Positions 42,528 through 50,875 of a stretch of DNA of 64,000 bases are shown here, piece after piece; position 1 is the first letter of the stretch; every line of letters starts with the position of its first letter. The DNA is from Granulosicoccus sp965214025 (lineage in GTDB: Bacteria > Pseudomonadota > Gammaproteobacteria > Granulosicoccales > Granulosicoccaceae), in contig CBDCAW010000021.1 of the NCBI GenBank assembly GCA_965214025.1, positions 1 to 64,000 of the forward strand, in the 5' to 3' direction. The notes under the pieces were generated by a model. It was given only the letters and a program-made list of their open reading frames with translations, had not been told where the DNA came from and searched no databases. Position numbers and translations under genes: made by a program.

Positions 42528-42837
42528 AAATCACCGTCTTCATCACGCCTGTTTCCCGCCCCTGATGTTTGTCGAGGTTTAACACGACCTACCTCCGTTC
42601 GTGAGACAACACCTTGGCCTCAGAAGTACGTCCATTCGGATGAGCGCCAGTCAAGCATTCTGCAGCAAGGAACGACCGGCCGTACTCTGAAGGTTCAGAA
42701 CGCTTTTCAATGGTATTGCGTCTTCCATGGTCCAGAACGTTGTGCGAGGGAAATGGGGTTTCCGTCGTGTAGCACGCTGGCACGGTTGGATTCGATAGCG
42801 CCTGTACCGCAGGCATCACGTTAAAGGAGGGTGATCG
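42528..42837. other. Intergenic region, nothing recognised
   Basis: About 310 bases. A GGAGGG at 42826-42831 is the ribosome binding site of the next gene. No other gene or structure is convincing. Confidence 0.4.
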
Positions 42838-43125
42838 GTGAAGACTGGGCAACCGATTCGCGAAGCTCGGCTGACGGGTACGCGGGCGCAGGCGCGAGAC
42901 AACGTGCTCGCAGCGTTTGGATACCTGCATTGCGTGGATACCGGCGACAGGCTCGTGCTCGAAGACGGTGAGCGGTACATGCAGGTCGATTTCGATTTGG
43001 AGGGCAGGCCGGACGGGGCTGTTGACGGGCAGGGTACGGGTAAGGTCCGTTTCCTGTTCTTCGGGTATAGCGATGTGGAAGCCGATCAGCTGTTCGATCA
43101 ATACCTGAACCACTCAGGCACCTGA
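42838..43125 (+). CDS. Hypothetical protein of 95 residues
   Basis: A GTG start preceded by GGAGGG with good spacing. The product contains AFGYLHCVDTGDRLVLEDGE and the segment GKVRFLFFGYSDVEADQLFD; it is acidic, soluble, of mixed alpha/beta look and without signal peptide. No family recognised. The Crp/Fnr-type regulator follows after 51 bases. Confidence 0.6.
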   Translation: MKTGQPIREARLTGTRAQARDNVLAAFGYLHCVDTGDRLVLEDGERYMQVDFDLEGRPDGAVDGQGTGKVRFLFFGYSDVEADQLFDQYLNHSGT

Positions 43126-43176
43126 GAGATCAGGCATTCGCCTGTCTAGCCATCATAGAGGTCCAATGACCATCGC

Positions 43177-43962
43177 ATGGAAGGAATGAACCGTGACGAA
43201 CGATACGTGCCGGCCACACCCGGAATGACAGGTCAACGTGGCGAGAGTTGTTTCGTCAGCATGCTGCGTCATTTTCTTGATCTGACGGATCATGAGCAAG
43301 AAGCGCTGGCCGGATTCGAGAAAAGCGAGAAACTACTGCAGGCAGATGAACTGGCGTATAGGCAGGGAGAGCCCGCCACCGAACTCTACGTGGTCAAGTC
43401 GGGCTGGGTGTGCAGTCATCGATATACCGAAACTGGTCAGCGGCATATTCTGCAGATTCGCCATCCGGGTGACCTGTGCGGAATGCACGATCAGATGCTT
43501 TGTGTGCGTAGTCATTCGCTGATGGCATTGGAAGACAGCGTGGTTTGCCCGTTCCCGATATCGAATCTGCCCAGGCTGATGCGGACCGCACCCCGTGTAT
43601 TTCTGCTCATCAACGCCCTGAGCGCACTGGACCAGGTGTTGTTGTTCGATCTGATCCATGTGATTGCCAGAACGTCGGCCAGGGAGCGCGTGCTGCATCT
43701 GCTGCTGCATCTGCTGCACCGGTTGAAGATCACCAATGCCAGCATGACCACGACTTTCCGGTTGCCGGTAACCCAGGCCCTCATAGGAGACCTGTTGGGC
43801 CTTACCAACGTGAGCGTGAGCAAGTCAATGACGCAGCTGGAGAAGGAGAAGCTCATCATCAGAGGGCGAGGCGTGATCACGATTCCCGACCTGGAGCATG
43901 CCATGAAACGTGTCGAGTTCAAGGATAGATACTCGGCGATCGAACTGGGGTGGCTTCAGTGA
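43177..43962 (+). CDS. Crp/Fnr family transcriptional regulator
   Basis: A 261-residue protein. The N-terminal cyclic-nucleotide-binding-like jelly roll is seen in QADELAYRQGEPATELYVVK followed by SGWVCSHR, and in RHPGDLCGMHD. A long dimerisation helix follows, then a Crp-type winged helix with recognition region LPVTQALIGDLLGLTNVSVS. The Arg/Glu ligand residues for cAMP and the four cysteines of Fnr are not evident, so the signal is unknown. The start could also be the ATG at 43186. Confidence 0.88.
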   Translation: MEGMNRDERYVPATPGMTGQRGESCFVSMLRHFLDLTDHEQEALAGFEKSEKLLQADELAYRQGEPATELYVVKSGWVCSHRYTETGQRHILQIRHPGDLCGMHDQMLCVRSHSLMALEDSVVCPFPISNLPRLMRTAPRVFLLINALSALDQVLLFDLIHVIARTSARERVLHLLLHLLHRLKITNASMTTTFRLPVTQALIGDLLGLTNVSVSKSMTQLEKEKLIIRGRGVITIPDLEHAMKRVEFKDRYSAIELGWLQ

Positions 43963-44185
43963 TCGGTTGGTGTAAATTTTCGAGAAGTCTTGGATTTTCT
44001 CCAGTGGCTGCCGCTATCTGATCAGTGAGGCTCAGGTCATCGACGTTCGGGTACCGATCGTGGTGCCCGCCCGGCTGTCGGGCCGTGAGTCGCCTTTCCA
44101 GATGAATCTCGGGATTCGACGTTCCGGAGTGATGCGCTGTCGTTCCCTGATCGCTGCATCAGAACAACGTGGGACCTATGTAAAT

Positions 44186-45844
44186 ATGTTGCAGCAGCTC
44201 TGTTCGTCCGACAGCCGTCGTTTGCATTCGTTGATGGTCACCCAGGCTTTCATCGAGTTCGACACGCGTGGTCGGATCATCACGGCGAACGAACCGTTCC
44301 TCGCGACGATGGGCTACTCGCTGAGCGAGATCAAGGGCAGGCATCACCGGATGTTCGTCGAACCCGGGTACGCCGAAAGTGCCGACTATGAGAATTTCTG
44401 GAGTGAGCTGGCGGCCGGCAGGCATCAGAACGCCGAGTTCATCCGCTACACCAAGAGCGGAAAACCGGTGTTTCTACAGGCCAGCTACAACCCGGTGAAG
44501 AACGTGTTCGGCAAGGTCACGCGGGTGATAAAGCTCGCTCAGGACACCACTGAACGAAAACTGCGCGATGCGGATTTCGAAGGTCAGGTGAACGCGATCC
44601 GTAAATCTCAGGCAGTGATCGAGTTCGCCATGGACGGCACCATCCTGCATGCCAACGACAACTTCCTGAGCGCACTGGGCTTCACGCTTGACGAAGTGCG
44701 CGGCGAGCATCACCGAATCTTCGTTGACCCTGCCGAGCGAGACAGTGCCGACTACCAGGCGTTCTGGGCGGATCTTCGGGCCGGCACCTTCTGTTCGCGT
44801 GAATTTCGCCGCCTTCACAAGCGGGGGCACGACGTCTGGATACAGGCTAGCTACAACCCGATCTTCGACCTTACCGGCAAGCCGTACAAGGTGGTCAAGT
44901 TCGCCACCGACATCACGGCGGTGGTGGAACAACGCCAGGTCAGCGAGCTGCTCTCGCTCGTGGCCAACAGTACTGACAACGCCGTGCTGATCTGCGATGC
45001 GGTTGGCCATGTGGAATACGTCAACCCTGGCTTTACCAAGCTCACAGGCTATGCACCCGAGGATATCCTCGGCAAGAAGCCGGGCAGTCTGTTGCAAGGG
45101 CCCAGAACCGACCCGCAGACCGTTGCCCGGGTGCGTGCCAATCTCCTGTCGCCTGAACCATTCTGTGAACAGATCCTGAACTACAGAAAGAATGGCGAAC
45201 CGTACTGGATCACACTGTCGATCAGTCCGATCTGCGACGCTCAGGGCAGGATCGAGCGTTTCGTATCGATACAGGCCGATGTGACTGAGGCGAAGGTGCG
45301 CGCGGTGGAAGACGCGACGCGTCTGGAAACGATCCGCGCCTCGATACCCACCGCAGACTGGTCTGCCAACGGTGAGCTGCTCGATGTGAGCCCACCGCTG
45401 CTGGCGCTGCTGGGCCACGAGGAAAAGGCAGCAGCGACCGACGTGTTGCGCGGTGCCTTCCAGGCCGTTTCGCAGGCGCGGAGTGGAAATTCCGATGCCA
45501 GTATCGCCATGGAGGTCGAGCTGCGCTCTGTGAACCAGCAGCCGATTTTCCTGGATGCACAATTCAATAGCGTGCTCGATGTCAACGGTGAGGCCTCCAA
45601 GGTGACGATGTACGCGCGCGACATGACATCCCAGCGGCTCACGATGGATCGTATTCGTGCAGCGGTATGCACGATCAACAGCCTGGCGATGCAGACGAAC
45701 CTGCTGTCGCTGAATGCGGCAATCGAGGCGGCAAGGGCCGGTGAGCACGGGCGCGGCTTCTCGATCGTTGCCACCGAGGTGCGTAGCCTGGCCGGCCGCT
45801 CATCGGACTCGGCCAGTGAGATAGCGCAGATGTTGGAAGGCTGA
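44186..45844 (+). CDS. Soluble PAS-domain chemoreceptor (methyl-accepting type)
   Basis: About 552 residues. Three PAS domains follow one another: FIEFDTRGRIITANEPFLAT, VIEFAMDGTILHANDNFLSA and VLICDAVGHVEYVNPGFTKL, plus a weaker fourth region. The first two have closely matching GEHHRIFVDP-type segments and may bind haem or flavin. The C-terminus is the chemoreceptor hairpin tip (NSLAMQTNLLSLNAAIEAAR, then AGEHGRGFSIVATEVRSLAG) but ends only about 20 residues later. No membrane segment is seen, so it is cytoplasmic and BdlA/Aer-like. The ATG at 44186 is chosen at the domain start; frames extend to 44060. Confidence 0.85.
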   Translation: MLQQLCSSDSRRLHSLMVTQAFIEFDTRGRIITANEPFLATMGYSLSEIKGRHHRMFVEPGYAESADYENFWSELAAGRHQNAEFIRYTKSGKPVFLQASYNPVKNVFGKVTRVIKLAQDTTERKLRDADFEGQVNAIRKSQAVIEFAMDGTILHANDNFLSALGFTLDEVRGEHHRIFVDPAERDSADYQAFWADLRAGTFCSREFRRLHKRGHDVWIQASYNPIFDLTGKPYKVVKFATDITAVVEQRQVSELLSLVANSTDNAVLICDAVGHVEYVNPGFTKLTGYAPEDILGKKPGSLLQGPRTDPQTVARVRANLLSPEPFCEQILNYRKNGEPYWITLSISPICDAQGRIERFVSIQADVTEAKVRAVEDATRLETIRASIPTADWSANGELLDVSPPLLALLGHEEKAAATDVLRGAFQAVSQARSGNSDASIAMEVELRSVNQQPIFLDAQFNSVLDVNGEASKVTMYARDMTSQRLTMDRIRAAVCTINSLAMQTNLLSLNAAIEAARAGEHGRGFSIVATEVRSLAGRSSDSASEIAQMLEG

Positions 45845-45922
45845 TCGAACACGTGCCGTTCGGCGGACGAATCCGGCAGTGCTGAGGCTGTTCATGAGCC
45901 GTAGGCAGACGAACCTGACCGC

Positions 45923-47074
45923 CTATTCGATCATGCCCTCCGCCCGCATGATCTGCACGAGCCGCGAGTCTTCCAGCGCATACACCCCACGCTCCGCACG
46001 CCAGATCAGCCCGCGCTTCTGCAATGAGGCCAGGGCAGACTGCACGTTCGTGTCGTTCGGTACCAGGCTTGTATCGGGTGCGAGCGTGGCCATGCTCTGC
46101 AGGTAGCGTTCCATGGTCGCCCGTTCGAATGGCGCATAGGAAACTCCGCTGGCTGCCATCTCGCGCAGTACGGCGGACTGTAGCGCAGTCAGTGAGCGCA
46201 CCACACGCATCTGGGCATCGTCAGCCATCGTGACTTCGCTGGCGATCGCGGCTTCGAGCCGAGCGGCGATGGTGGTGCGATCGACACCGATCTCGTAGAG
46301 CACCGAATCGGCTGCGCTCGACAGTATTTCCGGGCGCTGGCCGGAGCGTTCGAACCAGCGGGTGACCTTCTCCACATCGAGTACATCGCCGAGCTGCCTG
46401 CCTTCGATGAACCAGCGAACGTAGTCTTTTCCCAGGGGTGGAAAAGTGGTCAGTGGAGCACCGAAAAATGCCTGGTCTTTCGAGGTGCGCAACATGGAAA
46501 GCTTGTCCCGGTTGGAGCCCGTGGCCACGATGCGAAGGCCGTGTTCGCGATCGATGTTGAGCGCATCCCTGGCAGCTTTCAAGCTGAAGAGCGACTTGTT
46601 GCCCGCCGAGGTGGTGATCGCGTGCTGAGCCTCATCGATTACCAGTACGATCGTCCGGGCGATCTCCTCCGACAGAGCCAGTAGCGCATCGGTCACGGAT
46701 ACCTTCACCAGACCGCCTTCGTCGGGTTTGAGCGACACCGAGAGAATGCTGCCGGCCGAGACACTTTCGATCGACTTCAAGGCGTCGGTAAGCTTCGCCA
46801 CCGCTGCCGCCTCGGCGGCCAGCGTTTCAGTGATGGCCGCGAGAATCACATCGGCCGGATCCCGATCGATGTCGCGCCAGAGGTCCACGTAGATGACGCG
46901 TGCGCCGGCGTTCTCGAGGGCCGGCACCAGATCGGCGACGAGAAAGGTGCTCTTGCCGGTCCGCCTGGGGGCTGACAGGAACAAACCTGACTTGATCGAA
47001 GATGCGAAGGGTGGCTCCATCAGCTTCAGCGCCAGCTCATGGGCAAGCTCGCTACGATGAAAGACGTCTGACAT
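45923..47074 (-). CDS. AAA-type ATPase with C-terminal winged-helix region
   Basis: A 383-residue stand-alone ATPase. Walker A is SAPRRTGKSTFLVADL near residue 35 and Walker B is IVLVIDEAQHAI near residue 145. The sensor segment LRIVATGSNRDKL follows, then a helical lid. The last ~110 residues (LTALQSAVLREMAASG, ALASLQKRGLIWRAERG) look like a winged-helix fold. This layout resembles archaeal-type/AAA_16 ATPases of unknown role, including some toxin-antitoxin or defence proteins. AGAGGG precedes the ATG, and two direct repeats lie just upstream. No partner gene is adjacent. Confidence 0.78.
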   Translation of the reverse strand: MSDVFHRSELAHELALKLMEPPFASSIKSGLFLSAPRRTGKSTFLVADLVPALENAGARVIYVDLWRDIDRDPADVILAAITETLAAEAAAVAKLTDALKSIESVSAGSILSVSLKPDEGGLVKVSVTDALLALSEEIARTIVLVIDEAQHAITTSAGNKSLFSLKAARDALNIDREHGLRIVATGSNRDKLSMLRTSKDQAFFGAPLTTFPPLGKDYVRWFIEGRQLGDVLDVEKVTRWFERSGQRPEILSSAADSVLYEIGVDRTTIAARLEAAIASEVTMADDAQMRVVRSLTALQSAVLREMAASGVSYAPFERATMERYLQSMATLAPDTSLVPNDTNVQSALASLQKRGLIWRAERGVYALEDSRLVQIMRAEGMIE

Positions 47075-47086
47075 GACCAGGCCCTC

Positions 47087-47123
47087 TATACAAGACTACA
47101 CCGAAACTATACAACAACTACAC
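47087..47123 (-). promoter_or_regulatory. Direct repeats upstream of the AAA ATPase gene
   Basis: TATACAAGACTACAC (47087-47101) and TATACAACAACTACAC (47108-47123) are 21 bases apart, start to start, and 13 bases from the ATPase start codon. Spacing of two helical turns suggests a protein-binding site, perhaps autoregulatory. Confidence 0.5.
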
Positions 47124-47204
47124 TGATATCGATCATCGAGATCGGATGCATCTTGGCCGGAGATCCACCGGCGATCGGGGCGCGTAAGTCTTCGCGCACC
47201 CTGA

Positions 47205-47236
47205 ACGGTACTGTTCTGGCACGGTACGGTTCTGGC
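47205..47236. repeat. Short tandem repeat, two 16-bp units
   Basis: ACGGTACTGTTCTGGC and ACGGTACGGTTCTGGC lie back to back in the gap between the ATPase and amidotransferase genes; one base differs. Function unknown. Confidence 0.6.
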
Positions 47237-47382
47237 AAGTGTCTTCGGAACGTTCCCCACCACCCACCCTGCATGACGCCCCCATCAATGCCCGTGACCT
47301 TCCCTGTCGAGTTTCTCCACGGCCGGCCAGCCTGTTGCCCGGGTGGTCGCTCATCTTCGCTTTCTCGGCAATCGTCGACTTC

Positions 47383-48123
47383 ATGTGCCGACTGACCGGG
47401 TGGTGCGGTAGCCAAAACTCGCTGGCCGACCTAGTCACCCGACCTCCTCATTCCCTGCAACGGCAGAGCCTGGCCTCTCGCCAGGCCGAGGTAGTTCGGC
47501 ATGGCGATGGGTGCGGTATGGTCTGGTACGACCGGCTCGGCAAGCCTCGACGCTACCGAAGCACGCTTGCTGCCTGGCAAGATACTAGGTTGCCAATCGT
47601 GGCGAGAGCCGCTACATCGCGGATAGGAATCGCGCATGCGCGCGCGGCCACCGATGGCGAACCCTGCGAGGCCAACTGTCACCCTTTCATTGAGGGTGAG
47701 TCGGTGTTTGCTCACGTGGGTTCGATAGCGGGCATGGAGACGATCAGGGAAGTATTGCTGGCATCGTTGCCAGGAGCAAGACAAGAGTCGATCAAGGGTA
47801 CGACGGACAGCGAGCTGCTCTTTCTACTGTTGCTGGAGGCCGGGCTCGTGCATCAGCCTCGCCGTGCGTTCGCACGCCTGTTGCAACAGGTCGCCTCTGC
47901 CCAGTGCCGAGCTCGAACCGAACGCAGTATCCGGCTCACGACGCTGCATTCCGACGGCGTATCCCTGTTCGCGTTCCGGCATGCGAGCGATGGTTCGCCA
48001 CCGTCGCTGTATCACTCGCGTGAGTTTCTACCGGGCAGCTGCACGGTAGCGTCCGAGCCGCTGAACGGCGCCGGTTCGGGCTGGCGACCGGTACCGATGA
48101 ATCAGTGCTGGAAGGTGCGCTAG
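47383..48123 (+). CDS. Class II glutamine amidotransferase (GATase_4/EgtC-like)
   Basis: A 246-residue protein starting MCRLTGWCG, which places the catalytic Cys at position 2, as in Ntn-type class II amidotransferases. RHGDGCGMVWYD, IGIAHARAATDGEPCEANCH and the HPFIEGESVFAHVGSI segment (usually HPF...FAHNG; here Asn is Val) match the glutaminase fold, as does KGTTDSELLFLLLLE. The frame is open upstream to 47239 but the Cys must be N-terminal. It resembles EgtC and YafJ; the substrate is unknown. The replaced Asn in the oxyanion region is unusual. Confidence 0.82.
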   Translation: MCRLTGWCGSQNSLADLVTRPPHSLQRQSLASRQAEVVRHGDGCGMVWYDRLGKPRRYRSTLAAWQDTRLPIVARAATSRIGIAHARAATDGEPCEANCHPFIEGESVFAHVGSIAGMETIREVLLASLPGARQESIKGTTDSELLFLLLLEAGLVHQPRRAFARLLQQVASAQCRARTERSIRLTTLHSDGVSLFAFRHASDGSPPSLYHSREFLPGSCTVASEPLNGAGSGWRPVPMNQCWKVR

Positions 48124-48250
48124 CGATCCGTACACGGGAGAGTGACTGACCCCGTCAATATCGTATCGAAACCTCTTTACGTTTGGCGAGCCATGGCGTA
48201 ATCGCTGACGCGTCGTGGCGATGATGTGTTTTGATAAACGCATGAAAGCC

Positions 48251-48279
48251 GAGGGGCCGCACAAGCTGTGCGACCCCTC
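48251..48279 (-). terminator. Hairpin terminator after the lipoprotein gene
   Basis: GAGGGGCCGCACA pairs with TGTGCGACCCCTC around a 3-base loop, with one mismatch. It lies 25 bases beyond the stop of the minus-strand lipoprotein gene. Confidence 0.7.
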
Positions 48280-48303
48280 GACTGGCGTTACCGCGTAGGG
48301 CTA

Positions 48304-49095
48304 TCAGCCACCGGCTGTTTCAGCACCTGCTTCACCGCCCGTTTCGCCACCAGTCTCGCCACCTGTCTCTTCCTCGACCAGGTTGCCTTCAGGGTCGTAG
48401 GTGTCACCGATCTGGTTACCTTCCAGGTCGTAGAGTGTGCAGACACGCTCATCTGGTTCGGCATCTGTCGTGGTGACTGTTACAGTGTAATCGGTGGGTG
48501 AGATGAATGTGATGTCCTCGAAGCCGACAACCGCGCCGCCCTCATTGAACGTGTAGTTCACATTGTTGTCGTTGTTTTGTACAGCCCAAGTGGTTCCAAG
48601 CTTCCTGTCATTCGGCTTGGCTCTCCAGTTACCCGTGGCGTCCTCGAAGTAGGAGACGATGTAAAAGGTTTCTCTGTCGTCTCTGGAAACCTGGCGGCAC
48701 TGCCATTGGCTTTCCGGATCGGTGTTCGCGCTGGTCTTACCGTTGGTGAAGCCGGTATCGGGATCGGTCAGGTCAGCCTCTATACCCGGAATCACCGGTT
48801 CTTGCGAACCACCGGATGTAGCCGTACCACCGGCTGTGGCACTACCGCCGGATGTGGTCGTACCCGTGTTACCGGCGGTGGAAGTTCCGCCAGACGTCTC
48901 GTTACCACCTGCCGTAGTCGTACCACCAGGGTTTGACGTACCACCTGTCGTGTTGTTGCCACCCGCGGTGGCGGTACCACCCGTACCTTCACCGGGCGTT
49001 CTTCCATCTACAGGATCGTCATCGCTACCACCCGAACAGGCGCCGAGTGAGAGTGCCATCGCAACTACCAGGATCTTCATCTTCACTAAGTTCAT
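48304..49095 (-). CDS. Lipoprotein with Thr/Gly-rich spacer
   Basis: A 263-residue protein. The lipobox LSLGACSGGSDDD gives lipidated Cys20. Residues about 35-95 are a low-complexity spacer of [TS]-x-GG units (TAGGNNTTGGTSNPGGTT and so on). A globular part follows (SQWQCRQVSRDDRETFYIVS to TVTVTTTDAEPDERVCTLYD) with two cysteines that may pair, and the C-terminus repeats GGETGGE units. Probably a surface or outer-membrane lipoprotein; family unknown. The start may be Met1 or Met6. Confidence 0.72.
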   Translation of the reverse strand: MNLVKMKILVVAMALSLGACSGGSDDDPVDGRTPGEGTGGTATAGGNNTTGGTSNPGGTTTAGGNETSGGTSTAGNTGTTTSGGSATAGGTATSGGSQEPVIPGIEADLTDPDTGFTNGKTSANTDPESQWQCRQVSRDDRETFYIVSYFEDATGNWRAKPNDRKLGTTWAVQNNDNNVNYTFNEGGAVVGFEDITFISPTDYTVTVTTTDAEPDERVCTLYDLEGNQIGDTYDPEGNLVEEETGGETGGETGGEAGAETAGG

Positions 49096-49279
49096 CCTCC
49101 AGGATGTCAGCTAACTGTTGATGCTGTTAGCGTCTGGAGTACCGGAAGTTTAACCATGGCGTTGGCAGGACTTGCACGCTGGTTCACGCTTTGATGCGAG
49201 GGTGGACTAATGCAGAGTGCGGGGTGAGCGGCGTCGGTGGGAACGGCCCTTTGATATCACGTCACTTCGGCCGGGATGA

Positions 49280-49331
49280 CCGGAATGCTCGACGAGCCTG
49301 ATCTTTTATCGTCGGTAATCGAGCATTCCGG
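49280..49331. repeat. Perfect 13-bp inverted repeat
   Basis: CCGGAATGCTCGA (49280-49292) and TCGAGCATTCCGG (49319-49331) flank 26 bases. It lies 13 bases beyond the stop of the minus-strand gene at 49344, so a transcript-end structure is likely; a mobile-element remnant is less likely. Confidence 0.6.
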
Positions 49332-49343
49332 ATGAAAACTGCC

Positions 49344-49679
49344 TCAACCGCCTTTCGACAGGCGCTTCTTGTTCGCACTCACTCGCGATTGGTAAGGTTG
49401 AAACAGGCGCTTCTCGGCCAGGTTGCTGGCACGCGCCACGCCACCGTCGCGGTCGCCCTTGAGCATGCCCTGCCATAGGTCGAACCAGAACAATGTCGGG
49501 GCGAGCATCATCTGCTGCTGGGCAGCCATGAACGCATCTTCCTTCTCACTGAACATCTTCTTCGTTTCCCGCTCCGCCTTCTTGGGGTTCGTCATCCACA
49601 TGAAAGGCAACGATGCCAGTCGCAGAGTCATCACGGTGGCAACATCGCCGGCAAAACGCTCAGAGGATTCCCTGTTCAT
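49344..49679 (-). CDS. Small protein downstream of the phasin gene
   Basis: A 111-residue, basic, Met-rich protein (MNRESSERFAGDVATVMTLR, LASLPFMWMTNPKKAERETK). It contains MFSEKEDAFMAAQQQMMLAP and a C-terminal QPYQSRVSANKKRLSKGG. The amphipathic helices and position 70 bases downstream of the phasin gene suggest a polyhydroxyalkanoate granule-associated protein. Family not recognised with certainty. Confidence 0.65.
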   Translation of the reverse strand: MNRESSERFAGDVATVMTLRLASLPFMWMTNPKKAERETKKMFSEKEDAFMAAQQQMMLAPTLFWFDLWQGMLKGDRDGGVARASNLAEKRLFQPYQSRVSANKKRLSKGG

Positions 49680-49749
49680 CGTTTATTGCTCCAAGGTTAT
49701 CGGTCGGGAAAATGCGTGCGAACAGCATCTGCATCAGCAGTCAGTCGTT

Positions 49750-50454
49750 TTACTTCGCGCGAGAGGCTGTCTTCTTCGAGCTGCCGGACGCGTTCGATGT
49801 GCCATTCTTGGCCGCAGCATTGCCATCATCTGCTGCCTTCTTCGCGTTCTCGCTCGCATCGTCAGCAGCCTTCTTCGCGTTCTCGCTCGCATCGTCAGCA
49901 GCTTTCTTCGTGTTCTCACTCGCGTCGTCGGCAGCCTTTCTTGCCGTAGCGTTCATTTCGTCCGCTGCCTTCTGCGTGCGCTCGGTTGCCTCGTCAGCAG
50001 CCTGCTTCGTGCGTTCGGCGACTTCATCGGCCGCCTGCTGGGTGTACACGACCGCATCATCGGTAACGTCACGAACCTGTTCCCTCGCTTCATCCGTGGC
50101 TTTCCGCGTGTGATCGGACAACTCGCGGGCCAGCTCCATGTACTCCGACATGCGGGTGGTCATCAGTTCGCCAAAGGCATTGAATTCAGCCATTTGTGCG
50201 GCGAAGGTATCTCTCGCGCTATCGCGGTTCAGCGGAAGTTGCGTCTGCTTGACCGAGTAGTCGACGAAGTCTCCCATCACCGCGTAGTTCTTGCGAATGA
50301 CCTGTTCCATGGTGTCGGCAGCCAACCCGCCGAAGATACGCATCGGCTGGAAAGCCTTGGCCTGCATCTGGTTCATCTTCTTCATCTGTTCGTCGAAGGA
50401 CTGCTTCTGTTCGTCGAAAGACTGTTTCGTCGTGTTCATCTCGTTTGATCCCAT
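49750..50454 (-). CDS. Phasin family protein with 11-residue repeat tail
   Basis: A 234-residue protein starting MGSNEMNTTKQSFDEQ. The central part (FGGLAADTMEQVIRKNYAVM, then FAAQMAEFNAFGELMTTRMSEYMELARE) is phasin-like. From about residue 130 seven 11-residue units run in tandem, such as ERTKQAADEAT, ENTKKAADDAS and ENAKKAADDAS; three are nearly identical at DNA level (33 bp). The end is Lys/Ala/Ser-rich. Phasins coat polyhydroxyalkanoate granules; the tail resembles hendecad repeats of LEA-type proteins. The ATG at 50454 is chosen; an upstream frame lacks homology. Confidence 0.78.
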   Translation of the reverse strand: MGSNEMNTTKQSFDEQKQSFDEQMKKMNQMQAKAFQPMRIFGGLAADTMEQVIRKNYAVMGDFVDYSVKQTQLPLNRDSARDTFAAQMAEFNAFGELMTTRMSEYMELARELSDHTRKATDEAREQVRDVTDDAVVYTQQAADEVAERTKQAADEATERTQKAADEMNATARKAADDASENTKKAADDASENAKKAADDASENAKKAADDGNAAAKNGTSNASGSSKKTASRAK

Positions 50455-50489
50455 GGTTAAGACTCGTTTGAGCTCGTATTGAAATGCGG

Positions 50490-50575
50490 GGATGCATTTA
50501 ATGCAGGTAATGCAGAAATGCATTTCTTGTTGCAGTGCATTGTATAAGGGCTGCGTTTTGCAATGCAACAACCAG
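50490..50575 (-). promoter_or_regulatory. TGCA-rich control region of the phasin gene
   Basis: Eight TGCA tetramers occur within about 85 bases, many as ATGCAT or ATGCAG. PhaR-type repressors of phasin genes bind TGC-rich sites in other bacteria, so this is a likely operator region. On the minus strand TTGCAT and TACAAT with 18-base spacing form a possible promoter inside it. Confidence 0.5.
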
Positions 50576-50800
50576 CCTGAAATATATGAATTTCAAGAAG
50601 TATAATTATTACAACGGGATACCGTTTATTTAGCCCACTTTGTCTTGTCACCGCAAGGAGCAATGACTATCTGTCGGCAATCAAGAGCGAGGACCCCATT
50701 GCGCGCCTCCGTTTCGCAACGCCTCTCAACGTTCCCCCGCGCCTCTTGATCAGTTGATCGGCACCGATGCCTGCCTCTGCGCATCTACAAGCGATCTTCA

Positions 50801-50829
50801 CCTGCAGAACCTGCAGAACCTGCAGACCC
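50801..50829. repeat. 9-bp tandem repeat, three units
   Basis: CCTGCAGAA, CCTGCAGAA and CCTGCAGAC follow one another in the gap between the phasin and the GT2 gene. Function unknown. Confidence 0.6.
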
Positions 50830-50875
50830 TGCGGACATTGGAGAGTGCATTCAGATGTCGAAACTCCTCGGCAAT

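Noticed and set aside
42589..43113. A 174-codon minus-strand frame opposite the 95-residue hypothetical gene
   Set aside because: The composition looks like an antisense shadow, and the plus-strand gene has a better ribosome binding site.
49280..49331. 13-bp inverted repeat considered as insertion-sequence ends
   Set aside because: Only 26 bases lie between the arms and there is no transposase; it is better explained as a transcript-end hairpin.
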